Of a DNA stretch of 64,000 nucleotides, positions 22,240 to 35,300 are shown piece after piece (the stretch's first letter is position 1; the number at the start of each line of letters is the position of its first letter). A model generated the notes under the pieces. The model searched no databases. It was not told the origin of the DNA and saw only the letters and a list, made by a program, of their open reading frames with translations. The DNA lies in assembly GCA_003024785.1 (NCBI GenBank), contig PUQB01000001.1:998501-1062500 (forward strand), in the 5' to 3' direction. The position numbers and the translations under genes were made by a program. This DNA comes from Selaginella tamariscina (Eukaryota; Streptophyta; Lycopodiopsida; Selaginellales; Selaginellaceae).

Positions 22240-24116
22240 ATGGAGTTCCTTTGCTTGCCCGCCAACCCACCGAAAGCAACAGCCGCTCTCGTCCACTTCA
22301 CACCTGGGCCGGATGCAGCAGCTCAGTGGAGCTGTCAGCTTGCAGCTCCAATGGATTCCGACGATCTCCACTGTTGTGACGAGGACCTGTCCGGGATACC
22401 TCTGCACTCGCCGGAGGACAACAGCCGGCTCCCCAACACCACTGACGAAGAAGAAGAAGATAACGCAACCAGTAAGCAGGAGAGCCACCTTACAAACAGT
22501 AACAAGCTACAGAAGAAGGATAACTCACTGTACGCATTGAGGCGGAACCCAAAACGGAGCCGGAGGTTCATCGACCAAGAGTACGCCCTCGACATCTCGG
22601 TTAACTCCTCTGGTCCGTCTCCCGCACTCCCGGCTCCCAAGAAGAACAGCTCCTCCATGTTCGCAGACAAGGCCCGGGCTTGTACAGAGTGTGGCAAGGA
22701 GTTTTCGTCGTGGAAGGCTCTCTTCGGACACATGAGGTGCCACCCGGAGCGTGAGTGGCGGGGGATCCAGAGACCGGACAACCTCTCGGACTACAAGTTT
22801 GCAAAGTCATCTGGTACTGCAGCACGCCGGAAGAAGGCAAGGCAGACGACAGTACCGGCAGAGGAGGAACTCGAGGCCTTCTATATCAAGTTCAGCATTC
22901 CCTCGGATGACAGCGACACAGAGAGCATCGAAGCAGCTTACATCAATGGTACAAACGGCTTCCACAGCACCCGACCAAAAATCATCACTGGGAAGCGCTC
23001 CAAACGCTTACCAAAGACTTCCCTCACCACAACCACCACCACCGCGTCCGAGGAGAGAGACATGGCAAGGTGCCTGGTGATGCTAGCGCAGCACAAGTCC
23101 AGCAGCAGCCTTTCTTTCGAGGAGGAAAGCGATCAAGAAGGGACCTCCACAACCAACAACAACAACCATGTGGCCTCCACAAATGAGAACAACCCTGTTT
23201 CCTCTGGGGAGATGGATAATGAACAACTGGTGGCTGGGACGAGTGATACCCAACAACAACAAAGACCTCACCTGGAACACTATCAGCCTCCCCTGGATGA
23301 CATGTGCACACCGACGGAGCTCCTCGAGCACGACCTGGATGGCATTCGCATGAAGTACGAGTGCTCAACGTGTAAGAGGATCTTCAAGTCTCACCAGGCT
23401 CTGGCGGGCACCGTGCCAGCCACAAGAAGGTGAAGGGGTGCTTTGCCAAGACAAACTCTCCCTTGGGAGAGGGCAGCATCGTACCCATCCCAAGCCTCCA
23501 CCAGCAACATCTTGAATGCACCAACGAGGAGGACCTAGCGGATGAGGACTTTCTGAGGACCGACGAGCAGATCCTTCCCATGGATTTCCCAGAGCACCAC
23601 CTGCACCTGCCCCTGATGCCATCTACAGCTCCTCATACACATTTAGAAGCACTCACCACCACGCTCCGGTTCAAGGACGAGTTTGAGTCGACCACCAGCC
23701 GGAAGATGAGCAACATCAAGGGACACGAGTGCTCCATATGCCATCGTGTGTTTACGTCCGGACAAGCACTGGGTGGTCACAAGAGGTGTCACTGGGGCGG
23801 GAGCGAGCAGCGACCAATACCTGAACAGTCTTCTGTGGTCAAGCCAATGACGGAGCAGCCTTCCTTAGTCAAGCCAATCACACACTTCATGTCCCATGTT
23901 GTGGGTGATATTGCGGGGATTCTGAACAGCAGCACAAACACAAAGCTTGCACCTGGTGCTTCACTAGGTAGAGAAGAGTTTCTCGATCTAAACTTGCCTG
24001 CTATGGTGGATGACGAGTGTGAACACCGCGAGCATAGGAAGGAGGAAGGCTCGGGGAAAAGCATAAGTGCTGCTCTCTGGAGGTTATCCACAAGCTCCCT
24101 CAGCTGCTTCCAATGA
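22240..24116 (+). CDS. C2H2 zinc-finger transcriptional repressor (ZAT-like)
   Basis: Intron-less, about 625 residues once one missing base near 23405-23410 is allowed for. Three plant C2H2 fingers: ACTECGKEFSSWKALFGHMRCH (split: ACTECGKEFSSW, KALFGHMRCH; about 22678-22743), YECSTCKRIFKSHQALAG broken at the frameshift (GGHRASH-type end lies in the next frame), and HECSICHRVFTSGQALGGHK (about 23728-23787). The QALGGH core is plant-specific and contacts DNA. LDLNLP near 23987-24002 is an EAR motif, which recruits TOPLESS-type co-repressors, so a nuclear repressor is inferred, resembling Arabidopsis ZAT-class proteins. ATG 22240 starts the long frame. The stop is only 68 bp from the stop of the Orai-like gene on the other strand. 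Confidence 0.88.
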
Positions 24117-24184
24117 ATAACTTGTCATAGTAATACATACTTGTTCTACAATGCTACATAACAGAATACTTACTGTGCGAATTG

Positions 24185-25791
24185 TTAATAAGTTGGCTGT
24201 CTCATGTTGAAGTCTGGAGACAAATACCAGGCATGAGGCAAACCCCTCTCTTCATTAAAGGACTCCGTGTAATCTGTCGTTAATTTCCGTCTTCTAAAAT
24301 ATTCCCACCAAACGAATTGCACAACAAACCTGAAAAACAACACTAAAATTAATAATTTTAATAATAAAAAGACAAGCAATTTTGTAGAGAGAGAAAAAGA
24401 AGAACGATAAGACTACCATAGAAGAATTGCAATTGCACAAAGGGAGATGAATAATACTGCAGTGAGTTGAGATTCTCCAGAATATTTTATCCATCTACAA
24501 GTTTGATCAAATCAATAAGCGCGTGCGCTAGGTTGTGGATATAGCATGTATACATCTTCATATACGAGTTTGTCATATCCATGTTTATAGGAATAGATTT
24601 ATCTTAAACTATACGTACATTGTGTGCGTGTATGTGCATATATACTTACCTTTTATGTATATAATGTATATATAGAACTCCTATAGTTATACTTTTATTA
24701 CAGAACTGTGCATGCTTGTGTGTGACAGAGTTACCCGATTACTATCATGCTGAGAAGGAAGAGTGAAACACCCACGGAGAAGCAATAAAATGCTCGTTGC
24801 CAGCTCTTCTCACATCTAGAAATTATATTAGAAGTATATACATATCCAAAGATAAGTGGCCGCAAAAGTTAAGGGTTCACCTTAATGTATACTTATATGT
24901 ATGTATATATGTGGCTCATTACATACACACACATATCAATCTGTGTGCATTATACACACACACACAAGTACTAGCAATCGGATATATACACAATATTAAC
25001 AAAGATAAAATAGGTATTTATATTTAATCATATATAACACTTCACAACTATTTACATAAAAGATATATGTTACACATGACACATACAAATGCATATATAC
25101 ACAAACACATACATAAATATATGTACCTGCAATCCCAGAAGGCCTCTAGTGTTCTTCTTGGACAAGGGGGAAGGTCACCTGGCATGTAGTTTTGACAAAA
25201 CAGTAAGCAGTTGAAGATAAACTCTTCCTCAGCTTCCTCGCTAACATATGTTTTCCCAATCTTTAAAATACTCCCCAATATGAGTGTGCATGTTATCATC
25301 GAGATTGTCATCAGTCCTTCCTGCAAAATAACATCTTTGTTCCACTTACATACACCTGCTTATATGCATGTTTTATCACACACAGCATTTTCTCTACACC
25401 CATAAGTTTACATACACGTATATACACATACATACAAGTGTACATTTATATGTATAAAATAGATGTCATGTATGCACAGAGAATACATACATCTATACAT
25501 TTAAAAAGCCTATAAACTACAGAACACTTACCACTACGGCTGTGAGTACTGCGTATAATCCAAACAATGGCTGAAAGTTGAAGGTAAATGTCATCAGATA
25601 ATATTATGATGTAATTACAGATAAAACATAGACTTAAACCTTCGAGAATTTGTTTTGAGGTTGGAACTGTGTGAGTGTCACTATTGCAAAACCCGCAAAG
25701 AGGGCGGATAAGTTTGACACTGCCTTGAGCAGCTCGGATTTTTCCTCAACATCACGTCTATTCCTTTCAACAAATCTGCAAATTAAATCAT

Positions 25792-25853
<62 letters not shown>

Positions 25854-26659
25854 CACAAATATGTGGAGATGTACATAAGTATGTACTCTATGTGTGGAAA
25901 GATAAAAGAGAAAACTTGCCTAAGCCAGAGACAACGAGCATTTTCTACATTTCTTTGCTCCATATCCTCTTGTCTCCACCTGGAATTGCAAAAGAAAAAC
26001 TAGCGTCACCTATGCAGCGCGCGTGGACAAGCACACACAAGGTATTCTTACGTGAAAGTATGTCTGTGAGACGGATTAATATGTAAATATAATAAGGTAG
26101 ATTTCGATATGTCAGAAAGTAATAAACACACATGTAGATGAATAAGACGTAGAGATCCATATAAAACAGTGTATACCAGCATTTTTTTGTGCAAGCATGC
26201 ACACATTAAACGAACTTATATAAGATATTCAAATCTTGTAAAATTGAATTACATACACATATGTATTCATATACGATGTATGATTATATGATATGTAGAT
26301 TATATATGTCGATGTTATATGTGAATTCAAATTAAAAATGTACGTGCGTATGACATCGTATAGTTATATGTATATTACGTAGATGTTATATGTAATGTGG
26401 CAAAAACCTGAAAAATTCAGATTAAAAAAGATGTGTGTGTGTGTGTGTGTGCGTGTGTGAAAGAGAACCAGCGTTTCTGAGATCGCAATTCTGCGTCTTC
26501 AAGGCGGACATGGCGTTCCGCGGATGCCCATTGCACATCTTGGGCACGGCATTCTCGAACATACGACCTCCATGCATCGTCTTCCTCCCTCCATGCCCGC
26601 TTCATGCTACTGTCCAGCGCCGCCAGACCTCCCTGTGCTGCCTGTCCCACACTCGCCAT
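24185..26659 (-). CDS. Orai-like calcium-channel protein
   Basis: Eight exons on the minus strand: 26659-26469, 25979-25920, 25775-25640, 25570-25532, 25320-25127, 24815-24735, 24494-24417, 24329-24185. All phases agree, giving 307 residues with no frame break. The first membrane segment reads SALFAGFAIVTLTQFQ against human Orai1 SALLSGFAMVAMVE, preceded by a matching LKA.S spacing; the second contains MITCTLIL against LMISTCIL; two further hydrophobic segments follow (YCFSVGVSLFLLSMIVIG; LFISLCAIAILLWFVVQF), so four spans as in Orai. The N-terminal 80 residues are charged, possibly helical. The residue at the Ca-selectivity position (Glu106 of human Orai1) is Gln120 here. Intron 2 has a GC donor. 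Orai channels conduct Ca across the plasma membrane in animals; function in plants is unproven. Confidence 0.7.
25792..25850. repeat. (AT)n-(GT)n microsatellite in Orai-like intron 2
   Basis: About 12 AT units run directly into about 17 GT units. On the gene's sense strand it is (CA)n-(AT)n between exons 2 and 3. Confidence 0.9.
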
Positions 26660-27794
26660 TACCAAGAACCCTAAATCCCTCCCCTGTTTTAGGGCTAAAT
26701 TCAAACTTTTCCCCAGAATATGCTTCTTAGCATATACTAGAAAAATTTGTTTTAACGGTAGTATGGAATTTATTAATCAAATTTATGGTTATGGAATAAT
26801 ATATTAATTAATTTAATCAACTAATCAAATATTTTATGAACATTATTTACTTTATTATTTCATTATTACTTAATTTTAGTAAATTTGATTAAATTAAAAA
26901 GCGCTTCATGTTTAAACATATATGTATATATATTAATATAATATAATATAAATTAGTAATGTATTTAGAATTAAAATTTTATTTATGAGAAATGAACTTA
27001 CTATCTTTGCCTAAATCTGTGTGTGTGTGTGTGTTATATGTATATAAATTATGTAAAAAGTAATAATAATATAAAACTTAGAACATATTATTAAAATGTT
27101 AACAATATAGTACAATATATATGTACTATATGGAGAAGCACGTCGATACGATATTGTGTGCGTGTAAATCTCGTTTCTTTATACATACTTATGTTCATAT
27201 ATTAAGAAATATATATATATATATACCTTTAATATTAAAATTTAAATTTACCATAATTTAAATTATTAAGTTTTATCATATAAATACAAGTACTATTTAT
27301 TTTCTTTTGAATAAGAATTAGCATAAAATAACTGTTGAACTATATATTAATTAAATAATGTTTATTTAATTGCACATATATTTAAAAATATGTATATTTA
27401 TATATATATTTCAAACACATAATTTAAATAAACAAACATCCAACATATTCTTAATATATATATTACAATTAAAATCTTTTTAAAATTTTAAGCATTAAAG
27501 TTAGTTAAATGAACATTAAAACCTTAATTAAGATATGATATATCATCATCAATCCTTATTAAAAAATTCCCACTTATAAATTTAAAATATTCTAATTGTA
27601 AAATGATAAAACTCATGAACTTAAAGATTTCACATTTGGAGTGTGAAATAATATGTATAGTTTTAAATAAGTCGAAAAAAAAAATTAAACAAATAAAGAA
27701 ATAAAATAAAATAATATGCCGCATTTAAAAGTAACAAAAATAAACTGACCACCAGTACTCTATAAAAAAAACTGCATATATATACGGCCAGCTC
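26660..27794. other. AT-rich spacer between the Orai-like and B3-1 genes
   Basis: No coding potential seen. Near the Orai-like start, aaccctaaa (26667-26675) and ttttaggg (26687-26694) are telo-box-like motifs in its presumed 5' UTR or promoter. The rest is AT-rich. Confidence 0.6.
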
Positions 27795-28078
27795 TCAGAC
27801 TGCAGCCACGCTAACACTCTGCTCTATTGTAATCCTCTCCTCAACTGTATGTATATACATATATTAGTATATCTCATTGTTTTAATATACGTAGTGACAT
27901 ACGCGTTTATACATGTCAATACGTATATGAAATTGGTAGGCATATAGTATGCATGTATACATAATATGTAATAGTAAATATGTTTAAAATATAATAGGAT
28001 ATAATGTTGACTTACCTGTAAGACCAAACGCCTCATCCAAAGGCGATGCCTCTACAAGAAATAGTTCGTTATTAAACA

Positions 28079-28113
<35 letters not shown>

Positions 28114-29642
28114 ATTAGTTTGAATGTACCTATAATGTTTTGCGTTTGCTCTGTCGCGTTGTGCTCGTGTACTAACAGCTCGTCCCCGTTTGAGACTTGA
28201 TCATCTGCAAACAAATCAACTTATCGACTTAAAGAATAAATAAAAATAACAAAAGTGAAAAGTAGAAATAATTATTCAATATATAATGTACCTGTGATCT
28301 GCTGCTCATCTTGTTGCTCCTCTGAATCGTTATCATTCCCTTCTGATAAACACAAACCAGCATACATACATACATATATTTATCCATGTACAGATGCATA
28401 CATTGTATGTGTAACGTACATACCGGTAACGTTCTCGTCAGACTTGGTAATGTCGATGCGAATCTGATCATCCCCAAGAAGCTCCACGTGAACAACGTCT
28501 CCAGTCTTAAGATCATTGTCTTCGACAAACGCCTTCCATGAAGCCCTCCTAAACAGGTACCTGTAACGCACGTACCGTTATATGTGTGTATGCAATTGCA
28601 TCATAATATATGCATGTATATATCCGAAGGAAAAGTGTGTGTGTGTGTGTACACATATCATATATGTACCTGTTTCTTAGTGAAGTAAAGGCTGAGGGAC
28701 TTGCAGTTATTGCCGTTTACGATGGTATAGGTTGTGTCCGCGGTCATGTGTGCCTTACAAAACTCCGGTGGAAGGTTCTATATAAAAATAAGTATCAATC
28801 ATGTACATATGCATGCAACACACACGCACACGCACACACAAATGTATTGTAAGTACCAGGCAGAAGGATGGAGATAAATGCGTCTTGGCCACCTTGATGT
28901 CGAAGCTCGGGTGCTCTGTATCACTACGTATTGTAACGCTGGATGGACGTCCCCCAGCACCCGCACCTCTCGACCTTCTCCTTGGCGGCTCATCATCATC
29001 ATCCGCTTCCTCTCGCTCCCTTTTGGATCCTGAATAAAAAGGAAAAAAAGAACATATATGTCTCCTCTCTCTCGCGCACACACACAGCATAATATTGCAT
29101 ACCTTTGGAGCCAGAGCTGTTGTCTGCATCAGGTGATTTCTCCTTCTGGACACGAGGCCTTCCTACCCGGCGCCTACTCAAACAAAAACGTTTATTATAC
29201 ATTGACAATAAATAATGCATAAGCAGACTTATTGATAAACTATACAGCACAAGTGTAAAAACCACTATATGTGAATATATATTTATATATATAGTAAAAT
29301 AGCGAAGCTCACCTGCCAGTGCTGTTGCCATCCTTGTTGCTTTTCTTTTGACCATTTGTCTTCGGTGTCTTATTTCCTGTAGAATACAAACAATATACAA
29401 CTTACAGGATATAGTTCCAACATACGGAATATGAATTCATATACGCACATGTATACAATACCTTCCAATTCAAAATCATCATCATCCTCATCAGTGTGAG
29501 GATTCTGACCGTTTTCCTGGTTAGTCTCTGGATCGACAACCGCTAACTCACCAGTTGGTTGGTTTCGAACTCGTCTTATCAGAAACTTGGCAGTGACTTC
29601 ATAGTCCTCGTCACCCAACATCCTCTCCACTTGGTTCCCCAT
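27795..29642 (-). CDS. B3-domain DNA-binding protein 1
   Basis: Ten exons (minus): 29642-29462, 29376-29313, 29173-29103, 29029-28857, 28777-28670, 28560-28424, 28342-28292, 28204-28130, 28051-28016, 27844-27795; about 315 residues. The N-terminus MGNQVERMLGDEDYEVT is shared with B3 protein 2. A basic/acidic linker with GRPR (AT-hook-like, RRRVGRPRVQKEK) precedes a single B3 domain: VTIRSDTEHPSFDIKV, HLSPSF, LPPEFCKAHM, NGNNCKSL, RRASWKAFVEDNDLKTGDVVHVELL (read as RRASWKAFVEDN then DLKTGDVVHVELL). B3 proteins bind DNA in the nucleus; the REM-like group is nearest by architecture. Exons 5 and 6 do not share a phase (one base too many or two too few), which breaks the B3 domain as given. A short acidic tail follows. 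A probable 5' UTR exon lies at about 29996-30050. Confidence 0.8.
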
Positions 29643-31020
29643 TCTCTGCACCAATATACGTCATATATGTAAGTTGGAGTGGATATCCTACTTTTAGTTT
29701 GGAAAATAAACAAAGAGGAAACATATGTGTGCGTTTGTATGGATGAGTTTGTGAGTTTTAACAAACCCACATAACGGACAAAAAGAACCCAAAGGGATAA
29801 ACATATATGTGATATATACATAAGTAAAGCCGTATGGTTATCTACATTGCGAAAAATACATAAAACACAGAGGTGGGGGCAAACCCAGAAATTTGGGGCA
29901 AACCTCAGAGATTTGAGGCAAACCTGAATTCGTATAATTGGGCAAATAAAATTAAATAAAAACGATTCTATTTTAATACAAGGAGAAGAACGCACCTGTA
30001 ATTCGTGAGATCGCTTTGCACCTGCGTCCTGCACCGAGGTTTGCCTCTAGAACCCTAGTTTTGATTAAGCTAATCGCTAACCCTTTTAACCTAAAACCCC
30101 TGTTTGTTTATATAAAAGATCTTGGTCGTCGGATCTCAATAAATTTCATAATCTAATAAATAAATCCCAGCCACGAAAGCCGTCGGATCTGTGGCCTTAA
30201 GGCATCATAAATACCGGTTTGTGTGTTAAACAGTGAATTGCAAAGGTCATACTTGACCTAATACATTAAATACAGCTGGAAGCCCCTGATTCTTGACGCG
30301 TGGCAGATCGGACGCTTGTTTTAGTGCATGTACTTTTGTACGTGACTTATTTAACAACCAAAACTTGTTTATGTGTCATGCCCATGAAGATTCCTCTAAG
30401 GAATAGAATATTCTGTTATCAAACAGAGGTTCATAATAAAAAATCACTAATATACTTATATATATAACGTTGTACTAAGTTTTCACCACAAACTTACATA
30501 ATATGTACGAAAGCACGCAAACGAAACCAAACAAGCAACGTCATCAGCGTGAGAAAATGACGTGTAATTATTTGTGAATATATATATGTAGTTTTCCTCT
30601 GTGAATTGATATGTACACTATATATATATGTATACTATGTATAATGTGGACAAGTAACAACCGGACGAGGATTTGGGCCACCTGGTCATAAATATGTCCA
30701 TTCTCCGTACGGGAATAATGGGCGCCACCAAGTTAGTATCTTGACGCAACACGTGTAATCTTAGGGTTTTAGCCGTGACGGCTGCCCTTCAACAAGAAAT
30801 ACAAGGAGACGGCCTGTGACGTGTTCATTCTTAGTCTGCCTTTCCTTGAATTCAATCCCTAATTTTGACATTCAACAGAGTGTTATCAGGTATGAATTCG
30901 TTTTATATAGTTCCAAATACTTGAAAGAATTTTTCAATTAAATATATTTCCAATTGTTTTATATGGATAAAAATATATACGAGATATTGGTGCAGGGGAT
31001 GCGTAAGTAAGCACAGAAAA
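29643..31020. promoter_or_regulatory. Divergent spacer between B3-1 and the 31021 gene
   Basis: Holds the likely untranslated first exon of B3-1 (about 29996-30060; donor CAG/GTGCG on the minus strand) with aaccctag at 30051-30058. For the plus-strand gene, ttagggttttag at 30761-30772 lies about 250 bp before its ATG. No other coding signal. Confidence 0.5.
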
Positions 31021-31933
31021 ATGTATCAGAAGACCGAAGTTACTAATATAATTCCATCTGAGAAGGGTTCCTTCATGGACCGTATGTTTATGAAGATTGA
31101 GGCTATATGTGTTGAAGCTGATAAAAACCCCTCTCTTCTTTTCCAGGTAAATTAAATAATTAATAAATTTATTTAGTATTTATTTAATATAACATAAAGA
31201 CCGCACCACTAAAGTGATATGGAATAAAATCAGCGGTACCATTAAAGATGTACCGTACAGTAGAACCTATATAAATTAAAACCAATATTAACATCTCTTA
31301 TGTAAATTAACAAATTTTAATTCATGTTTAATTCAGACAGGTTCTACTGTATTAGTTTAATTTAATTTATTTAATTAATTATTAAATTTGTTAGGAGGCA
31401 GGGAAGTACTTTGAGAACCAAGTGACGAGTGCAGGGGCGAATATGCGAAAGATATGCTCCGAGCTTATCCGTGATTTGCTGCCCCCAGAGGAGGAAAAGG
31501 GGCTGTCTGAATGCAAGCACGTGGAGAAATGTAAATGCAGGTGTGATAAGAAGAAAGAACACGGGGAATGCACTAACGAAGGTTTTTTTTTTAAATATTT
31601 AACTTAATTATTTTTATATATTTAAGTATTTTGCTTAAATTTTATATTATTAATATACTTATTAATGTATATGTTTCCAGTAGAGAAGAAGGTGAAAGCT
31701 GGACCTGAAGAATGTATAAAGTCGCCTCGAGAAGGTTGAGTAATTTATTTAATATAAACTATTTATTTAGAGTTTGTTTTGATAATATACTAGTTGTGGT
31801 TTGTTTTTCAGAGGAGAAGATGGCCAGTATAGCCACTGAAGTTAATACAAACCCATCGTCAAAAGCCGAGGTATACCTAATTTATTTAATACATGTAGTG
31901 TGTGTGTGTGTGTGTGTGTGTGTCTCTCTCTCT

Positions 31934-32008
<75 letters not shown>

Positions 32009-32088
32009 ACCTGCCAGTGCTGTTACCATCCTTGTACCTTTTGTTTTGACCATCTGCCTTAGGTGTGTGTAAACTCATGGATGTACAG

Positions 32089-32149
<61 letters not shown>

Positions 32150-32317
32150 AATTATTTATTTATTTATTTAGTATATGTATATATTATTTCTCAGATTGAT
32201 GAAGATCAAGTGGCGGAGTGGTATGTTAATGACGAATACAAAAGAACACAGGTATATATCAGCACAGTGAGCAGCACCTCGAAAGAGGAGTCTGATTCAG
32301 AATGGGAGATGTTATGA
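31021..32317 (+). CDS. Small gene of unknown function (182 aa)
   Basis: Five exons with consistent phases: 31021-31146, 31395-31581, 31681-31734, 31812-31870, 32195-32317. The product starts MYQKTEVTNIIPSEKGSF and has a first half with FMDRMFMKIEAICVEAD and GKYFENQVTSAGANMRKICSE (read as GKYFENQVTSAGAN then MRKICSELIRDLLPP), likely helical; then a Cys/Lys-rich patch (CKHVEKCKCRCDKKKEHGEC, five Cys and two His) that might bind metal; then an acidic, Ser-rich C-terminus ending ESDSEWEML. No signal peptide or membrane span. I do not recognise the family; intact splicing and an uninterrupted frame support a real gene. Intron 4 carries microsatellites and a copy of a B3-1 exon. Confidence 0.65.
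31898..32148. repeat. Compound microsatellites in intron 4 of the 31021 gene
   Basis: In order: (GT)n about 31898-31923, (CT)n about 31924-31934, (TA)n 31936-31974, (GA)n 31975-32006, then the B3-1 exon copy, then (CT)n about 32094-32131 and (AT)n to 32148. Confidence 0.9.
32007..32066 (-). repeat. Copy of B3-1 exon 2 inside a neighbouring gene's intron
   Basis: Sixty bases match 29309-29368 (B3-1 exon 2 plus its donor) in the same orientation with about eight mismatches. It includes the splice donor acctgcc but is out of any B3 reading context, so it is a non-functional fragment. Confidence 0.88.
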
Positions 32318-35300
32318 AAGCGACCTTAAAACAAATAAGGGCAAAGAGAGAATAAGTTTTGAGCAGGATATTCTTGTGGATAAGTATATGCCGGGAATAT
32401 GTTTCAACAGTCATATGACATGTAAGTTGCGTACGCCTCGTGTGTCGTGCTAAACTTGGGTATTTAAGCTTAAAGTTAACTGTAGTTGACAAGTCAAGTT
32501 ATTATCTTATATTAATATTTATATTTGCTAGCTTAAGCCAGGCATTAACGTACTAATAAGTAACGGATACCTTGTATATTATACAGTTACAAATTTAATT
32601 AGATTTTGAATTTTATTTTTAAACATAATAATCAAGTTATAGTAATTTTTATGTCCCTAAAATGTTAAAAAATTTAAGATTTATAATATTTTATTTATTA
32701 AAACTTGAACTTAAATGTTCAATGTGTAATAAAATAACTATTAAATTAAGCTATATCCATTCAAATAAATTAAAATGTTGGAACATCAGAATTATTGATA
32801 AAAAATATATTTAAAATTTTCATTTGTTGCGAGGTTATATATAACATACAACATTTACAGAGTCTTTAATATATCATATGATGTTATATATAAAACATTA
32901 ATATAAATAGATTTATATAAGAATATATTGTAAACTTATTAATATTTTAAAATGATATCTTTAAACATTTCCTTAAAAAGCATCAATTTCAAACACCCTC
33001 TTTAAGAAATTTATGTGTAAAATATAATATGAATATATAGATACAGATACATTTATTAAAAATTTAAGATTTGAAGGTGAATTAACCAAAGAAGGAATTA
33101 TATTTTTTATTTATTTTAATTTATAATTTATATTTTAAAAAAAAATCAATTTATACAAATGGTTCATAACTTTCCTATAAATAAATTTTAACATAATCTT
33201 AAATTTTATACTATATCGTCACTAAAATTAAACTTTGTATTATCAATTAACCATTGTTCTACACATTAAATAATCACAATTATTTAAAATTGGCTAAATA
33301 ATTTATATATATATATTTTTAAATTTTGACAACATTAAGAAATAATAATAACATGTTGGGTTGCTCAATAATACACATGATAATTTATAAGAATGTTATA
33401 ATTATCGAAATTTTAAAATGGTACTTCAATATTTTTAAAACATTCTTCTTAATCTTAATCATTCTTGTTTTATAATATATTTTCTTTATCATATAAAACT
33501 GTTCAATAGTCGGTTATATATAATTATTGTTGTATTTATTTGTAATAAGCAAAATAATGTTAGGTTGTGTAAAAAAATAAATTCCACAATAAAGTATTAA
33601 TTTATATATACCAATATTAAGTATAAAGTTTTGAGATATAACTAATAAGACCTAATAAATTCTGTTAATTAATTTATGAATCGTAATGTATTGAATTGCA
33701 CCAAAATTCTTATTTAATGATAAATTATAACACAACTAATTTATATAGAATTTATTAATTTTTAAAATAAATATTAATTTAATAACTTGAATAATAATTT
33801 TGAATAAAAGAAAATAATAATATATATCCTTTATAATTGTGTTTAGGTATAATGTTGAAGTTTATGATTATTCACATTGTTTCATTTTTTTATAAATAAT
33901 GAATATAGAAGAAATAAACTTTAAATGTTTAAATAAATATTTTTATGATATGTAATGTTTTAAAAAGAGATATTATAAACAAAACACATGATATTAAAAA
34001 GTTAATTTAGTTGATGTAAGGGTCAGTGCAACTTTATATAATTAATTATAATAAGTTTAATGAAAAGTTGTTGTAGGCAAATTAATAAATAATGAATTAT
34101 GATAAAGATAATTTAAATAATTATTATTAAAAAAAAATTATGTTTAATTTCTTTGCAACCAAGGAAAATGTATATATTGTCTAATTCATATACATTTATT
34201 AAGTGATTAATTGCATACATATTAAGATTTTTCAACTTAAATAATTTTTATTAAAACATGTGTATAACATTATTTTAAAAGCAATAAATAATGAATTAAA
34301 AAAATAAAAAATAAATAAATTCAATAAACATCATTAACAAGTATAATTTTTCTTGTTTATAAAATAAAAAATTTTATGTTTGGTTTCTAAATTAATTGTA
34401 TATAATAAGAACATATTGTGTATTATATACTTTTCTAATTAATGCCAATTAATTAACTCACAATAAACATGAAATGATTAAATAAAAGAAGAGTGACACC
34501 AACAATTTTGATTTATTATAATGATACATACATTAAAAAAAAATCATAATAGTCATTTTATATTAAAACAACAATGATGATGTACATCCATAATCAGTAT
34601 TATATAATTTCAGAAAATACTAACGTCTTTTTCACATTAAACTTGATTTTTTTCATAAAATTTAAATTATTTTGAAAGTAAAATAATGATTATTATAATA
34701 ATGTTTAAACTAATTTATTTTAAAGTATTTTATGTTTAATTATATATTTTATATATTTTAAATATATGTTTTAAGTTGAAGGGCATGTTGGAGTGCTTTT
34801 CCCCTCAAAATTTCAAGTTAAAATGTAAATGAGATTAATTATAGCTAAATTAAGGATAAATTTAAATATAAATGTAATTTGAAGCAATAGTTATATATTA
34901 GTGTTTAAACTAATTTGATTTAAAATATTTTATGCTTAATTATATATTTTAAAAGTAATTCCTATGTTTTAAGTTTAACTACACGTTAGAATACTCCTCC
35001 CTTAAAATTTTAAGTTAAAGTGTAAACGGAACTATATTAATTATATATTTTATATATTTTAAAAATAATTTCTATATTTTAAGTTTATGGGCACATTAGA
35101 ATGTTCCTTCCTCAAATTTTAAGTTAAAGTGTAAATGGGACTAATTATAATTAAGTTAAAGGTAAATGTGAATGTAGCAATGATTATATATTAATATTTA
35201 AACTAATTTATTTTAAAATATTTTAAGGGCACATTGGAGTGCCCCTCCCCTCAAAATTTTAAGTTAAAGTGTAAATGAGATTAATTATAGTCAAGTTAAA

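Noticed and set aside
24185-26659. Separate small genes for each hydrophobic frame
   Set aside because: The fragments join through good splice sites with matching phases into one 307-residue Orai-like protein.
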